Of a stretch of DNA of 64,000 bases, positions 46,915 through 57,495 are shown piece by piece. Under the pieces are notes generated by a model. That model worked only from the letters and a program-made list of their open reading frames with translations. It was not told the origin of the DNA and searched no databases. The stretch is from Cognatiluteimonas profundi. GTDB lineage: Bacteria; Pseudomonadota; Gammaproteobacteria; Xanthomonadales; Xanthomonadaceae. Made by a program: the position numbers and the translations under genes. The first letter of the stretch is position 1, and each line of letters starts with the position of its first letter. Location: positions 1 through 64,000 of the forward strand of contig NZ_VKHQ01000001.1 in NCBI RefSeq assembly GCF_009792795.1, in the 5' to 3' direction.

Positions 46915-46936
46915 CGCCGGCGCCCGGCAGTCGATG

Positions 46937-46991
46937 GTTGCCACTGCCTCCGCCGCCCGGTCGTGGACCGGGCGGCGGGTTCGGTGGCAAC
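46937..46991. other. Large interrupted hairpin between convergent genes
   Basis: A 13-base perfect stem (CCGCCGCCCGGTC at 46950 / GACCGGGCGGCGG at 46966, 3-base loop) sits inside an outer 8-base stem (GTTGCCAC / GTGGCAAC). It lies between Hsp20 (plus) and the PCM fusion gene (minus). It may stop transcription from both sides or be a structured RNA; there is no T-run. Confidence 0.6.
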
Positions 46992-47037
46992 ATTGTGTAC
47001 GCAGGTCGCGTCGCCGACTCGCATCGCCGACAAACCG

Positions 47038-49044
47038 CTAGACGCCGAATGGCCAGGTTTCCGGGACGCCGCGTCCGTGCTCGTCGGTCAGCGGCGTGAT
47101 CGCGGTCGTGCGATCGAACCAGACATACGCATCGAACTGGCGGGGCAGCTGCGCATCCGTGTAGTGGCTCCAACGCTCGGTGTGCGGACGGTAGATGACG
47201 CCGATGAACCGTTCGAGTTGCGACTCCGTCAGTCGCTCGCGCAATTCCGGATGTTGTCCGCTGCGCAGGTCGACCAGGCACCGCTCCACCCCGGCGCCAT
47301 GGAACAGGCGCTCGTAGCTGCCGGCCAACGACGGATTCACCCGCATCACCTGCATGGGCTCGTCCCAGTTGCTGGCCGCGGCAACGGTTCCCTGGTCGGT
47401 TCCGAAACCGATCAGCGCGGCCTGGTCGCCGAACTGCTGGCGGCACAACTGGCCGATGTTCAGCTCCTCGCGCAGCTGGCCCATCTCCGTGTATCGCGCA
47501 TCGCCGATGTGCGAGTTGTGCGCCCACACCACTGCCCGGCTGTCGGCGCCGCCGGCATCCAGCAGGTGCTGCAACGTGCGGAACATGTGGGTATCGCGCA
47601 GGTTCCATGACTCGGCCGAGCCGTAATACATCGCGCGGTAATAGGCCTCCGCGTCGCGCACCAGGCGCGCGTTCTGCTCGGCGTCGAAGAAGCTCTCGCC
47701 ATCCTTCAGGCTGTATTCCAACCGTTTGGACAGCAACGACTGCAGCATTTTGGTGACCGCCTCCTCGCAGACCGCGTAGCCCGCGGTCAGCGCCATGTGG
47801 CCGTATTGCGCCGGCTCCTTTGACCAGGGCGTCAGGCAGCCATAGCGACGGCGGGCGATCGTCGCGGCCTCGGGATCGACGCTGTCCAGGTAGGTGATCA
47901 CGGCGTGGATCGACGTATTGAGGCTGTAGAGGTCCAGTCCGTAGAACCCCGCCTGCCGGTCGCGCGGCAGGGGCTCGTTGTGCTGGCGCATCCAGTCGAT
48001 GAAGCGGTCGACATCGGTGTTGCGCCACATCCATGTCGGGAACCGCTGGAATGCAGGTTCCGGCGGGCGCTTGGCCGGCGCGACCCGGACATAGCGGTCG
48101 ATGCTGGCGGCGTCGGGCCAGTCGGCCTCGACGGCGACGATGCGGAACCCATGCGTTTCCACCAGCCGACGCGTGATGGCATCGCGGGCGCGATAGAACT
48201 CCGACGTCCCATGGCTCGCCTCACCCAGCAGCACCACCCGCGCGTCGGCGAAGCGGTCGAACATCTTTCCGAACGCGGGGTCGCTGAAGTCGGGCAGCGG
48301 CTCGGCTGCCGCGCGGATCAGCCCGTGGATGCCCTGGCTGACGTCGCCGCGGCCACGAACGCGCCTGGCCGGCTCGGCCATGGTCACCGGTGCGTCATCG
48401 CGCCAACCGTGCTCGCCGATCAGCGGCACGAAGCGCACCGCGCCCAGTTCCTTCTGCACGAAGCGATCGTTTTCGGTGCGGGTGACCAGCACCAGCCGCT
48501 GCTGGTCGCGGGTGCTGCCGATCGGCATCGCCAGGCGGCCGCCGGGAGCGAGCTGCTGCAGCAGCGCATCGGGCACCGACGGGCCACCGGCGGCGGCGAG
48601 GATCGCGTCGAAGGGGGCGGCTTCGGGCCAGCCACGCGTGCCGTCACCGACCCGCACCTGGATGTTGTCGTAGCCCAGTCGCTCGAAGCGTTCGCCGGCA
48701 AGCCTGGCGAGCTCCGGCACCCGCTCGATCGCGTAGACCTCCTTGGCGATGGCAGCCATGACCGCGGATGCATAGCCGGATCCGGCGCCGATCTCGAGCA
48801 CGCGCTCGCCGGGACGGATGCCCGCTTCGGCGATCATCAGCGCGACGATGTACGGCTGTGAAATCGTCTGCCCGGCCTCGATCGGCAGCGGCGAATCCTC
48901 ATAGGCGAATTCGCGCAGGGATGGCGCCACGAACTCCTCGCGCGGCACCTGGCGCATGGCGGCAAGCGTGTAGGGGTCGCGGATGCCGCGGTCGGCGATC
49001 TGCCGCTGGACCATGCGTTCGCGTTGCAGGTTGGGATCCAACAT
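47038..49044 (-). CDS. Fusion: protein-L-isoaspartate methyltransferase + erythromycin esterase-like
   Basis: A 668-residue two-domain protein. Residues 1-215 are a PCM: PLPIEAGQTISQPYIVALM and SAM motif VLEIGAGSGYASAVM, which repairs isoaspartate in aged proteins. Residues 225-668 are an EreA/EreB-like domain: VVLLGEASHGTSEFYRARD, VAVEADWPDA, VVWAHNSHIGD, which keep the conserved His and Glu. Family members often act in stress, not macrolide resistance. GGAGGAG precedes the start. No FNR box was seen in the 220 bases upstream. Confidence 0.88.
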   Translation of the reverse strand: MLDPNLQRERMVQRQIADRGIRDPYTLAAMRQVPREEFVAPSLREFAYEDSPLPIEAGQTISQPYIVALMIAEAGIRPGERVLEIGAGSGYASAVMAAIAKEVYAIERVPELARLAGERFERLGYDNIQVRVGDGTRGWPEAAPFDAILAAAGGPSVPDALLQQLAPGGRLAMPIGSTRDQQRLVLVTRTENDRFVQKELGAVRFVPLIGEHGWRDDAPVTMAEPARRVRGRGDVSQGIHGLIRAAAEPLPDFSDPAFGKMFDRFADARVVLLGEASHGTSEFYRARDAITRRLVETHGFRIVAVEADWPDAASIDRYVRVAPAKRPPEPAFQRFPTWMWRNTDVDRFIDWMRQHNEPLPRDRQAGFYGLDLYSLNTSIHAVITYLDSVDPEAATIARRRYGCLTPWSKEPAQYGHMALTAGYAVCEEAVTKMLQSLLSKRLEYSLKDGESFFDAEQNARLVRDAEAYYRAMYYGSAESWNLRDTHMFRTLQHLLDAGGADSRAVVWAHNSHIGDARYTEMGQLREELNIGQLCRQQFGDQAALIGFGTDQGTVAAASNWDEPMQVMRVNPSLAGSYERLFHGAGVERCLVDLRSGQHPELRERLTESQLERFIGVIYRPHTERWSHYTDAQLPRQFDAYVWFDRTTAITPLTDEHGRGVPETWPFGV

Positions 49045-49228
49045 CACGGGGCTTCTCCTCCGGCGCGCCTGCCCGCCATGCGCGATGGCGGGAAGTCGAC
49101 CCGCTGCGCTGGCGAAGTGCGCCATGCGGCCCTGCAATACAGGTGCAGGGCGATGATCCTGACGATACCCGCGCGCGGTGAAGGCAAGGCGACGGGAAGC
49201 CGCCGCGACGACGGCCGCGGGCCGCTTT

Positions 49229-49257
49229 TTGGAAGCACAACCCATTCATGCGAAAAT
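49229..49257 (+). promoter_or_regulatory. Promoter of tRNA-Arg
   Basis: TTGGAA, 17-base spacer, GAAAAT, ending 9 bases before the tRNA. Confidence 0.45.
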
Positions 49258-49266
49258 TCCGGGATT

Positions 49267-49343
49267 GGCCCCGTAGCTCAGCTGGATAGAGCGGTCCCCT
49301 CCTAAGGGACAGGTCGTGCGTTCGAATCGCGCCGGGGCCACCA
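49267..49343 (+). tRNA. tRNA-Arg (CCT anticodon)
   Basis: A 77-base cloverleaf with encoded CCA; acceptor stem GGCCCCG/CGGGGCC. Anticodon loop CTCCTAA in the GTCCC/GGGAC stem gives CCT, reading AGG. No integrated element follows. Confidence 0.97.
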
Positions 49344-49441
49344 GGCTGCCGTCCCCCACACGCTCCGTGCATGTCCGCGCGGGCTTTCCAGATGCATGCC
49401 CTGAACCGGCACGCCAAGACAACACTTCCAGGAGTTCCAGC

Positions 49442-50977
49442 ATGTCGCACCCCGTCCTCACCGCACTCGGCCTGAGCGGCACCGAATCCGGCACCTACCT
49501 GGGCGCAGGCAAGTGGTCCAGCACCTCCGACGCCGGCCTGCTGGAGCCGATCAATCCCACCGATGGCAGCGTGCTGGCACGCGTGCAGGCTTCGTCGGCC
49601 GACGATTACGAAACCATCGTCGAGCGCGCCCAGGCCGCGTTCAAGGTGTGGCGGACGACGCCGGCGCCACGTCGCGGCGAAGCCGTCCGCATCTGCGCCG
49701 AGGCGCTGCGCACGCACAAGGATGCGCTCGGCTCGCTGGTCGCGCTGGAGATGGGCAAGAGCAAGCCCGAAGGCGACGGCGAAGTGCAGGAGATGATCGA
49801 CATCGGCGAATTCTCGGTCGGCCTGTCGCGCCAGCTGTACGGCCTGACGATGCATTCCGAGCGCCCCGGCCACCGCATGTACGAGCAGTGGCAGCCGCTG
49901 GGCCTGGTCGGGATCATTTCCGCATTCAACTTCCCGGTCGCGGTCTGGGCGTGGAATGCCTTCGTCGCCGCCGTGTGCGGCGACATCTCGATCTGGAAGC
50001 CGTCGCCCAAGACGCCGCTGTCCGCGATCGCCGCGGTGAAGATCTGCAACGACGCGCTGCGCGACGCCGGTTTCCCGGACATCTTCTTCCTGTTCAACGA
50101 TGCCGGCAGCGAGCTGGCGCAGGCCTTCGTCGACGACAAACGCATCGCGCTGGTCAGCTTCACCGGTTCGACCAAGGTCGGTCGCATGGTCGGTGAACGC
50201 GTGGCCCGTCGCATGGGACGCTCGCTGCTCGAGCTGGGCGGCAACAACGCGATCATCGTCGACGAGACCGCCGACCTGAAGCTCGCGATCCCGGCGATCG
50301 TCTTCGGCGCCGTCGGCACAGCCGGCCAGCGCTGCACGTCGACGCGGCGGTTGTTCGTGCACGAGTCGATCTACGACGACGTGCTCGCGCGACTGGTCAC
50401 CGCCTACGGCCAGGTCGAGAAGAAGATCGGCGATCCGACCGATCCGGCCAACCTCATGGGCCCGCTCAACAGCCGCGACGCCGTGCAGGGATTCCTGGAT
50501 GCGGTCGAGAAGGCGCGCGCCAGCGGCGGCACCATCCAGAGCGGCGGCACGGCGATGACGGATCGCAAGGGCAACTTCGTATTGCCGACGCTGGTCACCG
50601 GGCTGTCCAACGATGCCGAGGTGGTGCAGACCGAAACCTTCGCGCCCATCCTCTACGTGATGAAGTATTCGACCCTGGACGAAGCGATCGCCCTGCAGAA
50701 CGCGGTTCCGCAGGGACTGTCGTCGTCGATCTTCACCACCAACCTGAAATCGGCCGAGGCATTCCTCGCCGCGTCCGGATCCGACTGCGGCATCGCCAAC
50801 GTCAACATCGGCACGTCAGGTGCGGAGATCGGCGGCGCATTCGGCGGCGAGAAGGAAACCGGCGGCGGCCGCGAATCCGGATCCGATGCCTGGAAGGCCT
50901 ACATGCGGCGGCAAACCAACACCATCAACTATTCCGATGCGCTGCCGCTGGCGCAGGGCATCAAGTTCGACCTCTAA
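49442..50977 (+). CDS. Aldehyde dehydrogenase, ALDH7/AASADH type
   Basis: A 511-residue NAD-dependent dehydrogenase of the antiquitin group, which oxidises alpha-aminoadipic semialdehyde (piperideine-6-carboxylate) in lysine breakdown. Landmarks: [26 protein letters not shown], the catalytic Glu in [10 protein letters not shown] and Cys in [12 protein letters not shown]; the C-terminus KRETGGG-like stretch reads [16 protein letters not shown], typical of the group. Start after CCAGGAG. pyrD follows after 13 bases. Confidence 0.9.
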   Translation: MSHPVLTALGLSGTESGTYLGAGKWSSTSDAGLLEPINPTDGSVLARVQASSADDYETIVERAQAAFKVWRTTPAPRRGEAVRICAEALRTHKDALGSLVALEMGKSKPEGDGEVQEMIDIGEFSVGLSRQLYGLTMHSERPGHRMYEQWQPLGLVGIISAFNFPVAVWAWNAFVAAVCGDISIWKPSPKTPLSAIAAVKICNDALRDAGFPDIFFLFNDAGSELAQAFVDDKRIALVSFTGSTKVGRMVGERVARRMGRSLLELGGNNAIIVDETADLKLAIPAIVFGAVGTAGQRCTSTRRLFVHESIYDDVLARLVTAYGQVEKKIGDPTDPANLMGPLNSRDAVQGFLDAVEKARASGGTIQSGGTAMTDRKGNFVLPTLVTGLSNDAEVVQTETFAPILYVMKYSTLDEAIALQNAVPQGLSSSIFTTNLKSAEAFLAASGSDCGIANVNIGTSGAEIGGAFGGEKETGGGRESGSDAWKAYMRRQTNTINYSDALPLAQGIKFDL

Positions 50978-50990
50978 GGACCGACCGGAC

Positions 50991-52049
50991 ATGTACGGCC
51001 TCGTACGACCGTTCCTGTTCGCAATGGAACCCGAGCGCGCCCATGCGCTCACCTTGGCGTGGCTGGAAACCGCCCATCGCTCGGGCCTGACCCGCGCGCT
51101 GGGCAGCCGTCCGGCGCCCTACCCCACGCGCACGCTCGGGCTGGTGTTTCCCAATCCGGTCGGGCTCGCCGCGGGCCTGGACAAGAACGGCGCGCACATC
51201 GACGCCCTGCTCGACCTGGGATTCGGTTTCGTCGAAGTCGGCACGGTCACGCCGCGACCGCAACCGGGCAATCCCAGGCCGCGCATGTTCCGGCTGCCTG
51301 AGTCGGAGGCGGTCATCAACCGCCTTGGCTTCAACAACGATGGCGTCGATGCACTCGTGCGCAACGTCGCCAGGGCGCGTCGCAAGCAGGGATTGCTGGG
51401 CATCAACATCGGCAGGAACAAGGACACGCCGAACGAATTCGCCGAGTCCGACTACCTGTTCTGCCTGGAGCGCGTGTATCCGCTCGCCGACTACATCACC
51501 GTCAACATCTCCTCGCCCAACACCGCGGGCCTGCGCGAACTGCAGGAGGAGCAGGCGTTGCGGCGACTGGTCGGCAACCTGCGCGACGCGCAGGAGCGAC
51601 TGGGCGCGCAACACGGCAAACGCGTGCCGATGCTGGTGAAGGTCGCCCCCGACCTGTCGGACGACGACATCGAGGCCGCCGCGCGCGTGCTCGGTGACCT
51701 CGGCGTCGATGGCGTCATCGCCACCAACACCACGACCGCACGCACGGCAATCCCCGATGAACCGCTTGCGCGTGAAACCGGTGGCCTGTCCGGCGCCCCG
51801 CTGATGAACAAGTCGACCGCCGTGCTGCGCATGTTGCGCACCCGGCTGCCGGAGAACATTCCACTGATCGGTGTCGGCGGGATCCTGTCCGGCGCCGACG
51901 CGGCCAAGAAAATGGCGGCCGGGGCGACGCTGGTGCAGCTCTACACCGGGCTCATCTACCGCGGTCCGCAGTTGATCGGCGAATGCGTCGAGGCGATGCG
52001 CCGCCGCAAGGAAGCACCCAGCCGCGGCAACGTGCCGCCGCATCACTAG
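50991..52049 (+). CDS. pyrD: Dihydroorotate dehydrogenase (quinone), class 2
   Basis: A 352-residue membrane-associated flavoenzyme of pyrimidine synthesis. The N-terminal helix ([20 protein letters not shown]) is the class 2 membrane-docking region; [21 protein letters not shown], and [11 protein letters not shown], with the catalytic Ser, are present, as is the FMN loop [11 protein letters not shown]. Its start is 13 bases after the ALDH stop. Confidence 0.96.
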   Translation: MYGLVRPFLFAMEPERAHALTLAWLETAHRSGLTRALGSRPAPYPTRTLGLVFPNPVGLAAGLDKNGAHIDALLDLGFGFVEVGTVTPRPQPGNPRPRMFRLPESEAVINRLGFNNDGVDALVRNVARARRKQGLLGINIGRNKDTPNEFAESDYLFCLERVYPLADYITVNISSPNTAGLRELQEEQALRRLVGNLRDAQERLGAQHGKRVPMLVKVAPDLSDDDIEAAARVLGDLGVDGVIATNTTTARTAIPDEPLARETGGLSGAPLMNKSTAVLRMLRTRLPENIPLIGVGGILSGADAAKKMAAGATLVQLYTGLIYRGPQLIGECVEAMRRRKEAPSRGNVPPHH

Positions 52050-52062
52050 CGCGCGCCGGGAC

Positions 52063-53100
52063 ATGGCTGGTTACCGGCTCATCGAAAATGCGCGGCTCGA
52101 TGCCCGCAACACATTCGGGGTGCCGGCACGGGCGGGTTTGCTGGTGGAAGTCGCCGATACGGCATCGCTGCCGGAGCTGTTCGGCTATCCGATGCTGCGT
52201 GACGGTCCATTGCTGGTCCTCGGTGGCGGCAGCAACCTGCTGTTCGCGGGCGACCCGGAAGGCGCCGTGCTGTCGATGTCGTCGCAATCGATCCGCATCG
52301 TCGCCGACGACGGCGAGGTCGCGGTGGTGCGCGCCGATGCCGGCGTGGAATGGCACACGCTGGTGCTCTGGACGCTGGGGCATGGGCTGTCCGGCCTGGA
52401 GAACCTTGCGCTGATCCCGGGCACCGTCGGTGCCGCGCCCATCCAGAACATCGGCGCCTATGGGGTTGAAGTCGGCGAGCACGTCGCGGTGGTCGAGGCA
52501 TTCGAGCGCCAGCCCGCGGCCACGGTCCGGCTGGATGCCGCGGCATGCGCGTTTGCCTATCGCGACAGCGTGTTCAAGCGCGAACCCGATCGATACCTGG
52601 TGACGGCCGTCGAATTCCGCCTGTCGCGCGCGCCACGCCTGACGCTGTCCTACGCCGGCCTGGGCGATGAACTGCAGGCGATGGGCATCGATGCACCGAC
52701 TCCCTCCCAGGTCGCCGAGGCGGTGTGCCGCATCCGCCGGCGCAAGTTGCCCGATCCCGCCGTGCTCGGCAACGCGGGCAGCTTCTTCAAGAATCCGCTG
52801 GTGGCGGCGACGGTAGCCGGCGCGCTGAAGGCCGCGCATCCCGCCCTGCCGGTCTTCCCGGGTGGCGGCAACACGATGCGCAAGCTGTCGGCGGCGTGGC
52901 TGATCGACGCCTGCGGCTGGAAGGGCTTCCGCGAAGGCGACGCCGGGGTGTCGGCGACGCATGCGCTGGTGCTGGTCAACCACGGCCGGGCGACCGGCCT
53001 GCAGCTGCTGGATGTCGCACACAGGATCGCCGCTTCAGTGCATGAGCGCTTCGACGTGGCGCTGGAACCGGAACCTCGCCTGGTCGGTGCGCGCTGGTGA
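52063..53100 (+). CDS. murB: UDP-N-acetylenolpyruvoylglucosamine reductase
   Basis: A 345-residue FAD enzyme for murein precursor synthesis. The FAD motif GGGSNLLF, ALIPGTVGAAPIQNIGAYG, and YRDSVFK are clear, as are GSFFKNP and AAWLIDACG near the C-terminus; this is the longer type I form. It begins 13 bases after pyrD and overlaps the following transporter gene. Confidence 0.96.
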   Translation: MAGYRLIENARLDARNTFGVPARAGLLVEVADTASLPELFGYPMLRDGPLLVLGGGSNLLFAGDPEGAVLSMSSQSIRIVADDGEVAVVRADAGVEWHTLVLWTLGHGLSGLENLALIPGTVGAAPIQNIGAYGVEVGEHVAVVEAFERQPAATVRLDAAACAFAYRDSVFKREPDRYLVTAVEFRLSRAPRLTLSYAGLGDELQAMGIDAPTPSQVAEAVCRIRRRKLPDPAVLGNAGSFFKNPLVAATVAGALKAAHPALPVFPGGGNTMRKLSAAWLIDACGWKGFREGDAGVSATHALVLVNHGRATGLQLLDVAHRIAASVHERFDVALEPEPRLVGARW

Positions 53101-54005
53101 CGGCCGGGCAACCGCGATTCGCGCGGGCGGCCGCATTGATGCTGGCCAGCACGATTTCCTTCGCCTTGATGGCGGTGATGATCCGGGTGGCGTCGGCGAC
53201 GTTGCCGACGTTCGAGATCGCATTCTTCCGCAATGCGTTCGGCTTGCTGGCGCTGCTGCCGGTGTTGCTCCACGGCCGCGCGCCCTTGCGCACGCGGCAA
53301 CTGCCGCGTTACCTGGTACGCAGCGTGATCGGCATGGGTTCGATGCTGTGCGGCTTCTGGGCAATCGGCAACCTGCCGCTGTCGCAGGCGATCTCGCTGT
53401 CGTATTCCAGCCCGCTGTTCGTCACCATCGCCGCGGTGGTGTGGCTGGGAGAGCAGGTGCGCTGGCGTCGATGGGCGGCCGTCATCGTCGGCTTCATCGG
53501 CGTGCTGGTGATCGTGCGACCGGGTTCGAGCGGCTTCACGGCCGCATCGCTCGTCGCGATCCTGGCAGCGGTGCTGACCGCAGTCGTCGCCATCCAGATC
53601 AAGCAGCTGTCGCGCGTGGATCCGGCCGATACGATCGTCTTCTACACCTACCTGTTCTGGGTGCCGCTATCCCTGCTGCCGGCGCTGTTCGTCTGGCAGT
53701 GGCCGCACGGCATCGCGTGGCTGTGGCTGGCCAGCATCGGCGTGCTGGGCACCGGTGGACAGGTGTTGTGGACCCGCGCCCTGCGTCTCGGCGACGTGTC
53801 GGCGCTGACGCCGATCAGCTTCATGCAGCTGCCGATCGTGGCGGTCGCCGGCTACCTGCTGTTCGCCGAGCGCATCAGTCACTGGACCCTGGTCGGTGCC
53901 GCGATCATCTTCGCCGCCAACGCCTACATCGCGCATCGCGAAGTCAGCCTCGCGCGCGTCGCCGCCACCAGCGCGCCGAGCCAGGCAGCCATTCCCGGCG
54001 AGTGA
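53097..54005 (+). CDS. EamA-family (DMT) transporter
   Basis: A 302-residue protein with about 10 hydrophobic helices and two internal EamA repeats (residues 10-145 and 150-285). The first repeat holds SISFALMAVMIRVAS and SLSYSSPLFVTI. GTG start overlapping the murB stop (GTGA). Possible substrates include metabolites such as S-adenosylmethionine or nucleotides; none can be assigned. Confidence 0.87.
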   Translation: MTAGQPRFARAAALMLASTISFALMAVMIRVASATLPTFEIAFFRNAFGLLALLPVLLHGRAPLRTRQLPRYLVRSVIGMGSMLCGFWAIGNLPLSQAISLSYSSPLFVTIAAVVWLGEQVRWRRWAAVIVGFIGVLVIVRPGSSGFTAASLVAILAAVLTAVVAIQIKQLSRVDPADTIVFYTYLFWVPLSLLPALFVWQWPHGIAWLWLASIGVLGTGGQVLWTRALRLGDVSALTPISFMQLPIVAVAGYLLFAERISHWTLVGAAIIFAANAYIAHREVSLARVAATSAPSQAAIPGE

Positions 54006-54006
54006 C

Positions 54007-54801
54007 TCAGCCCGGCCGATTCGGTCCGGGCACCTGCCACGGGCGCAACGTGCCGTAGTACACGAGTCCATACACGCCCACGACCCAGGCGCACGCGGCC
54101 GACCAGCCGGCGAGGATGTCGGACGGGTAATGCACGCCCAGGTAGAGCCGCGACAGGCCCACCATCAGGACGAATGCGCCCATCAGCAGCGCCACGGGCC
54201 AGCGCCACGACCACCCTGACTTCGTGCGCACGTTCCAGCACAGCAGGATCACGACCATGGCCAGCGTCATCGATCCCATCGCATGGCCACTGGGGAAGCT
54301 GTATGTGGTTTCCGCGGGTGCGATCGACCGCCACAGGTCGGGCCTGGTGCGCGCGAAGGAATGCTTGGCCGCGAGGTTCAGCAGCAGCGAGCCGCCGATC
54401 GACACGATGGCGAAGACGCCCTCGCGCATCCGCCGCCACAGCACCAGCGCAACGATCAGGATCGCATCGACCGGAACCACGCCCCAGGCGTAACCCAGCG
54501 CGGAGAACAGCACGAACAGGCGATCCAGCTGCACGGATGCGATGCCATGCACCGCCTGCAACACCGGAACGTCGAATGCGAATGCCTCGCCCTCGTGCAG
54601 GGCATCGGCCATCGCACCAAACGCCCACAACGGCGCCAGCAGTCCGAGGAAGACCAGCAGCAGGCGCCAGCCATGTGCGCGCAGGAAGGCCGCGCCCAGG
54701 CGCCCTTGCTGCTTGACGACATGCGCGGCCTCGGCCGGCGATTCCGGCAGCGGCGGCACCGCTGTGGTGATGTCAGCCGGACCCGTATCGGCGCTGGACA
54801 T
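54007..54801 (-). CDS. PAP2-family membrane phosphatase
   Basis: A 264-residue protein with five or six membrane helices. The three PAP2 motifs are present: [19 protein letters not shown] and [16 protein letters not shown]. It may act on undecaprenyl diphosphate or phospholipids. Start at MSSADTG overlaps the ispG stop by 29 bases, so the two are probably one transcript; the frame is open farther upstream. Confidence 0.87.
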   Translation of the reverse strand: MSSADTGPADITTAVPPLPESPAEAAHVVKQQGRLGAAFLRAHGWRLLLVFLGLLAPLWAFGAMADALHEGEAFAFDVPVLQAVHGIASVQLDRLFVLFSALGYAWGVVPVDAILIVALVLWRRMREGVFAIVSIGGSLLLNLAAKHSFARTRPDLWRSIAPAETTYSFPSGHAMGSMTLAMVVILLCWNVRTKSGWSWRWPVALLMGAFVLMVGLSRLYLGVHYPSDILAGWSAACAWVVGVYGLVYYGTLRPWQVPGPNRPG

Positions 54802-56047
54802 ACGTGTCGATGATCCCGACGAAGTCGGCGGCGATGGTATCGCCGCGCAGGGTGACGGACTTTTCACCATCGATGAACACCGGCGCCGCCGGTGCTTCGC
54901 CAGTGCCCGGCAACGAGATGCCGATGTTCGCGTGGCGCGATTCGCCCGGCCCGTTGACCACGCAGCCCATCACCGCGAGCGTGAGATGCTCGGCGCCGGG
55001 ATGCGTGATCTTCCATTCGGGCATCTTCGCGCGCACGTGTTCCTGAACCGTCCGCGCGAGCTCCTGGAAGAATTCCGACGTGGTGCGGCCGCAACCCGGG
55101 CAGGCAGTGACCATCGGGGTGAACGCGCGCAGGCCCATCGTCTGCAGCAGTTCCTGGGCGACGACGACTTCCTGCGTACGCAATCCACCGGGATCGGGCG
55201 TGAGCGAGATGCGGATCGTGTCGCCGATGCCTTCCTGCAGCAGCACGGCCAGTGCTGCCGTCGAGGCGACGATACCCTTGCTGCCGATGCCGGCCTCGGT
55301 CAGGCCAAGGTGCAAGGCGAAGTCCGAGCGGCTGGCGAGATCGCGATACACCGCGATCAATTCCTGCACGCCACTGACCTTGCAGGACAACACGATGCGC
55401 TCGGCCGGCAGGCCCAGTTCGACCGCACGCGCCGCGGAATCCAGCGCCGAGCGGATCAGCGCTTCGCGCAGCACGTGCGCGGCTTCCCACGGTTCGCTGC
55501 GCGTGGCGTTCTCGTCCATCAGGCGCGTCGCCAGCGACTGGTCGAGCGATCCCCAGTTGGCACCAATGCGGACCGGCTTGTCATGACGGATGGCGAATTC
55601 GACCAGCTGCGCGAACTGCGTATCGCGTTTTTTCCCGAAGCCGACGTTGCCCGGGTTGATGCGGTATTTCGCCAGCGCCTCGGCGCACGCCGGCTCACCG
55701 GCCAGCAGCTGGTGTCCGTTGTAATGGAAGTCGCCGATCACGGGCACCTCGATGCCCATCATCCGCAGGCGCTCGACGATCCTGGGCACCGCCGCCGCCG
55801 CTTCGGGCGTGTTGACGGTGACCCGCACCATCTCCGATCCGGCCCGCCACAAGTCGGCGACCTGTCGCGTGGTGCCGGCGACATCCGCGGTGTCGGTGTT
55901 GGTCATCGACTGCACCGCGATCGGCGCGCCGCCGCCGACGGTGACGGCGCCGATGCGGACCTGCCGCGTCAGGCGCCGCGGCGCCGGTCCGGACACGAAT
56001 GCGCAGGGCGCAATGGCCGGTGCAATGCTCTCGTTGCTCATCCCCAT
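54773..56047 (-). CDS. ispG: (E)-4-hydroxy-3-methylbut-2-enyl-diphosphate synthase
   Basis: A 424-residue 4Fe-4S enzyme of the MEP isoprenoid pathway. [13 protein letters not shown] and GVTEAG-like [12 protein letters not shown] belong to the family; cluster Cys are in [13 protein letters not shown] and [11 protein letters not shown]. Start at MGMSNES; a second ATG lies two codons in. It is divergent from xseA, with only 16 bases between start codons. Confidence 0.95.
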   Translation of the reverse strand: MGMSNESIAPAIAPCAFVSGPAPRRLTRQVRIGAVTVGGGAPIAVQSMTNTDTADVAGTTRQVADLWRAGSEMVRVTVNTPEAAAAVPRIVERLRMMGIEVPVIGDFHYNGHQLLAGEPACAEALAKYRINPGNVGFGKKRDTQFAQLVEFAIRHDKPVRIGANWGSLDQSLATRLMDENATRSEPWEAAHVLREALIRSALDSAARAVELGLPAERIVLSCKVSGVQELIAVYRDLASRSDFALHLGLTEAGIGSKGIVASTAALAVLLQEGIGDTIRISLTPDPGGLRTQEVVVAQELLQTMGLRAFTPMVTACPGCGRTTSEFFQELARTVQEHVRAKMPEWKITHPGAEHLTLAVMGCVVNGPGESRHANIGISLPGTGEAPAAPVFIDGEKSVTLRGDTIAADFVGIIDTYVQRRYGSG

Positions 56048-56063
56048 AGTTTAGTCTGGCGCG

Positions 56064-57413
56064 GTGAATGCGACCCCCTCCCGCGACCGCGACATCCTGA
56101 CGCCGAGCCAGCTCAATACGCTGGCGCGCGACCTGCTGGAGGGCGCCTTCCCGCTGATCTGGGTCGAGGGCGAGCTCAGCAGCGTGTCCCGGCCCGGCTC
56201 CGGGCATCTGTACTTCAACCTCAAGGATGCCCGCGCGCAGGTGCGATGCGCGCTGTTCAAGCCAAAAAGCACGTGGTTGACGTTCGTTCCGCGCGACGGC
56301 CTGCGCGTGCTGGCCCGCGGCCGCCTGACCCTGTACGAGGCCCGCGGCGACTACCAGCTGGTGCTGGACCACATGGAGGAAGCCGGCGAAGGCGCCCTGC
56401 GCCGCGCCTTCGACGAACTGCGCGCGAAGCTCGCGGCCGAGGGCCTGTTCGCGAGCGAGCGCAAGCGTCCCCTGCCCCCGCATCCGCGACGCATCGCGGT
56501 CATCACCTCGGCCAGCGGTGCCGCCGTGCGCGATGTCCTCAGCGTGCTGGCCAGGCGCTATCCGCTGCTTGAGGTCGACGTGTTGCCGGTCCTGGTCCAG
56601 GGCACCACGGCTGCCGCACAGATCACCGCCATGCTGCGACGCGCGGCGGCCAGCGGCCGCTACGACGTGTTGCTGCTGACCCGCGGTGGCGGCTCGCTGG
56701 AAGACCTGTGGGCATTCAACGACGAACACCTGGTCCGCGCGATCGTGGCATCGGCAGTGCCGGTGGTCTCGGCTGTTGGCCACGAGACCGATGTCAGCCT
56801 GGCCGATTTCGCCGCGGACCTGCGCGCGCCCACGCCGTCGGCTGCCGCGGAACTGCTGGTGCCCAGCCAGGACGACCTGCATCGCCGCCTGCGCACGCTG
56901 GCCGCGCGCCTGGCCAACCTGCAGCAGCAGCGCCTGCGCGGCGCGATCCAGCGGGCCGATCGCGCGTCGATCCGCCTGCATGGGCTGCGGCCACAGGCGC
57001 GGCTGCAGCTGCTGTGCCAGCGGCAGGCGGAGGGCCTGCGGCGGCTCGCTGCCGCATGGCAACGCCGACTGGACCGCGAGCGCGCACGCCTGCGGCATGC
57101 CGATGCGGTGCTGCGTTCCGCGCATCCGTCGCGGCGGCTGGCGCGCCTGCAGGCGCGCGTCGAAGGCCTCGGCCCACGGAGCCGGACCGCCATCGCACGC
57201 CGCCTGTCGGGCGATGCCCTGCGCCTGCGCGCGCTGGCGCGATCGCTGCATGCGGTGAGCCCGCTGGCGACGGTTGCCCGCGGCTACGCCATCCTGCAAC
57301 ACGATGACGGTCGCATCGTCCGCAGCGTCCTCGACGCGACTCCCGGCGACGCCCTGGATGCGCGCCTGAGCGATGGCCACCTGCGGGTGCGCGTGGAAGA
57401 TCCGACGCACTGA
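56064..57413 (+). CDS. xseA: Exodeoxyribonuclease VII large subunit
   Basis: A 449-residue nuclease subunit. The N-terminal OB domain ([28 protein letters not shown]) is followed by the catalytic region ([52 protein letters not shown]) and a long Arg/Leu-rich coiled coil. xseB is not nearby. GTG start. Confidence 0.95.
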   Translation: MNATPSRDRDILTPSQLNTLARDLLEGAFPLIWVEGELSSVSRPGSGHLYFNLKDARAQVRCALFKPKSTWLTFVPRDGLRVLARGRLTLYEARGDYQLVLDHMEEAGEGALRRAFDELRAKLAAEGLFASERKRPLPPHPRRIAVITSASGAAVRDVLSVLARRYPLLEVDVLPVLVQGTTAAAQITAMLRRAAASGRYDVLLLTRGGGSLEDLWAFNDEHLVRAIVASAVPVVSAVGHETDVSLADFAADLRAPTPSAAAELLVPSQDDLHRRLRTLAARLANLQQQRLRGAIQRADRASIRLHGLRPQARLQLLCQRQAEGLRRLAAAWQRRLDRERARLRHADAVLRSAHPSRRLARLQARVEGLGPRSRTAIARRLSGDALRLRALARSLHAVSPLATVARGYAILQHDDGRIVRSVLDATPGDALDARLSDGHLRVRVEDPTH

Positions 57414-57495
57414 GTGAAATCACCCCGGTGTTCCCGCGCCAAAGGGGACCCGCGCTTCACGACCCTTGCCGCAGGCTGATCCAAGGAGGCAGCAC

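Noticed and set aside
47038..49044. Macrolide resistance gene
   Set aside because: The erythromycin-esterase-like domain is a broad family with mostly non-resistance members, and here it is fused to PCM in a stress island.
49045..49266. Search for a sixth FNR-type box before the PCM fusion gene
   Set aside because: The 222 bases contain no TTGAY/RTCAA pair at the right spacing, so I do not count this gene in the regulon on sequence grounds.
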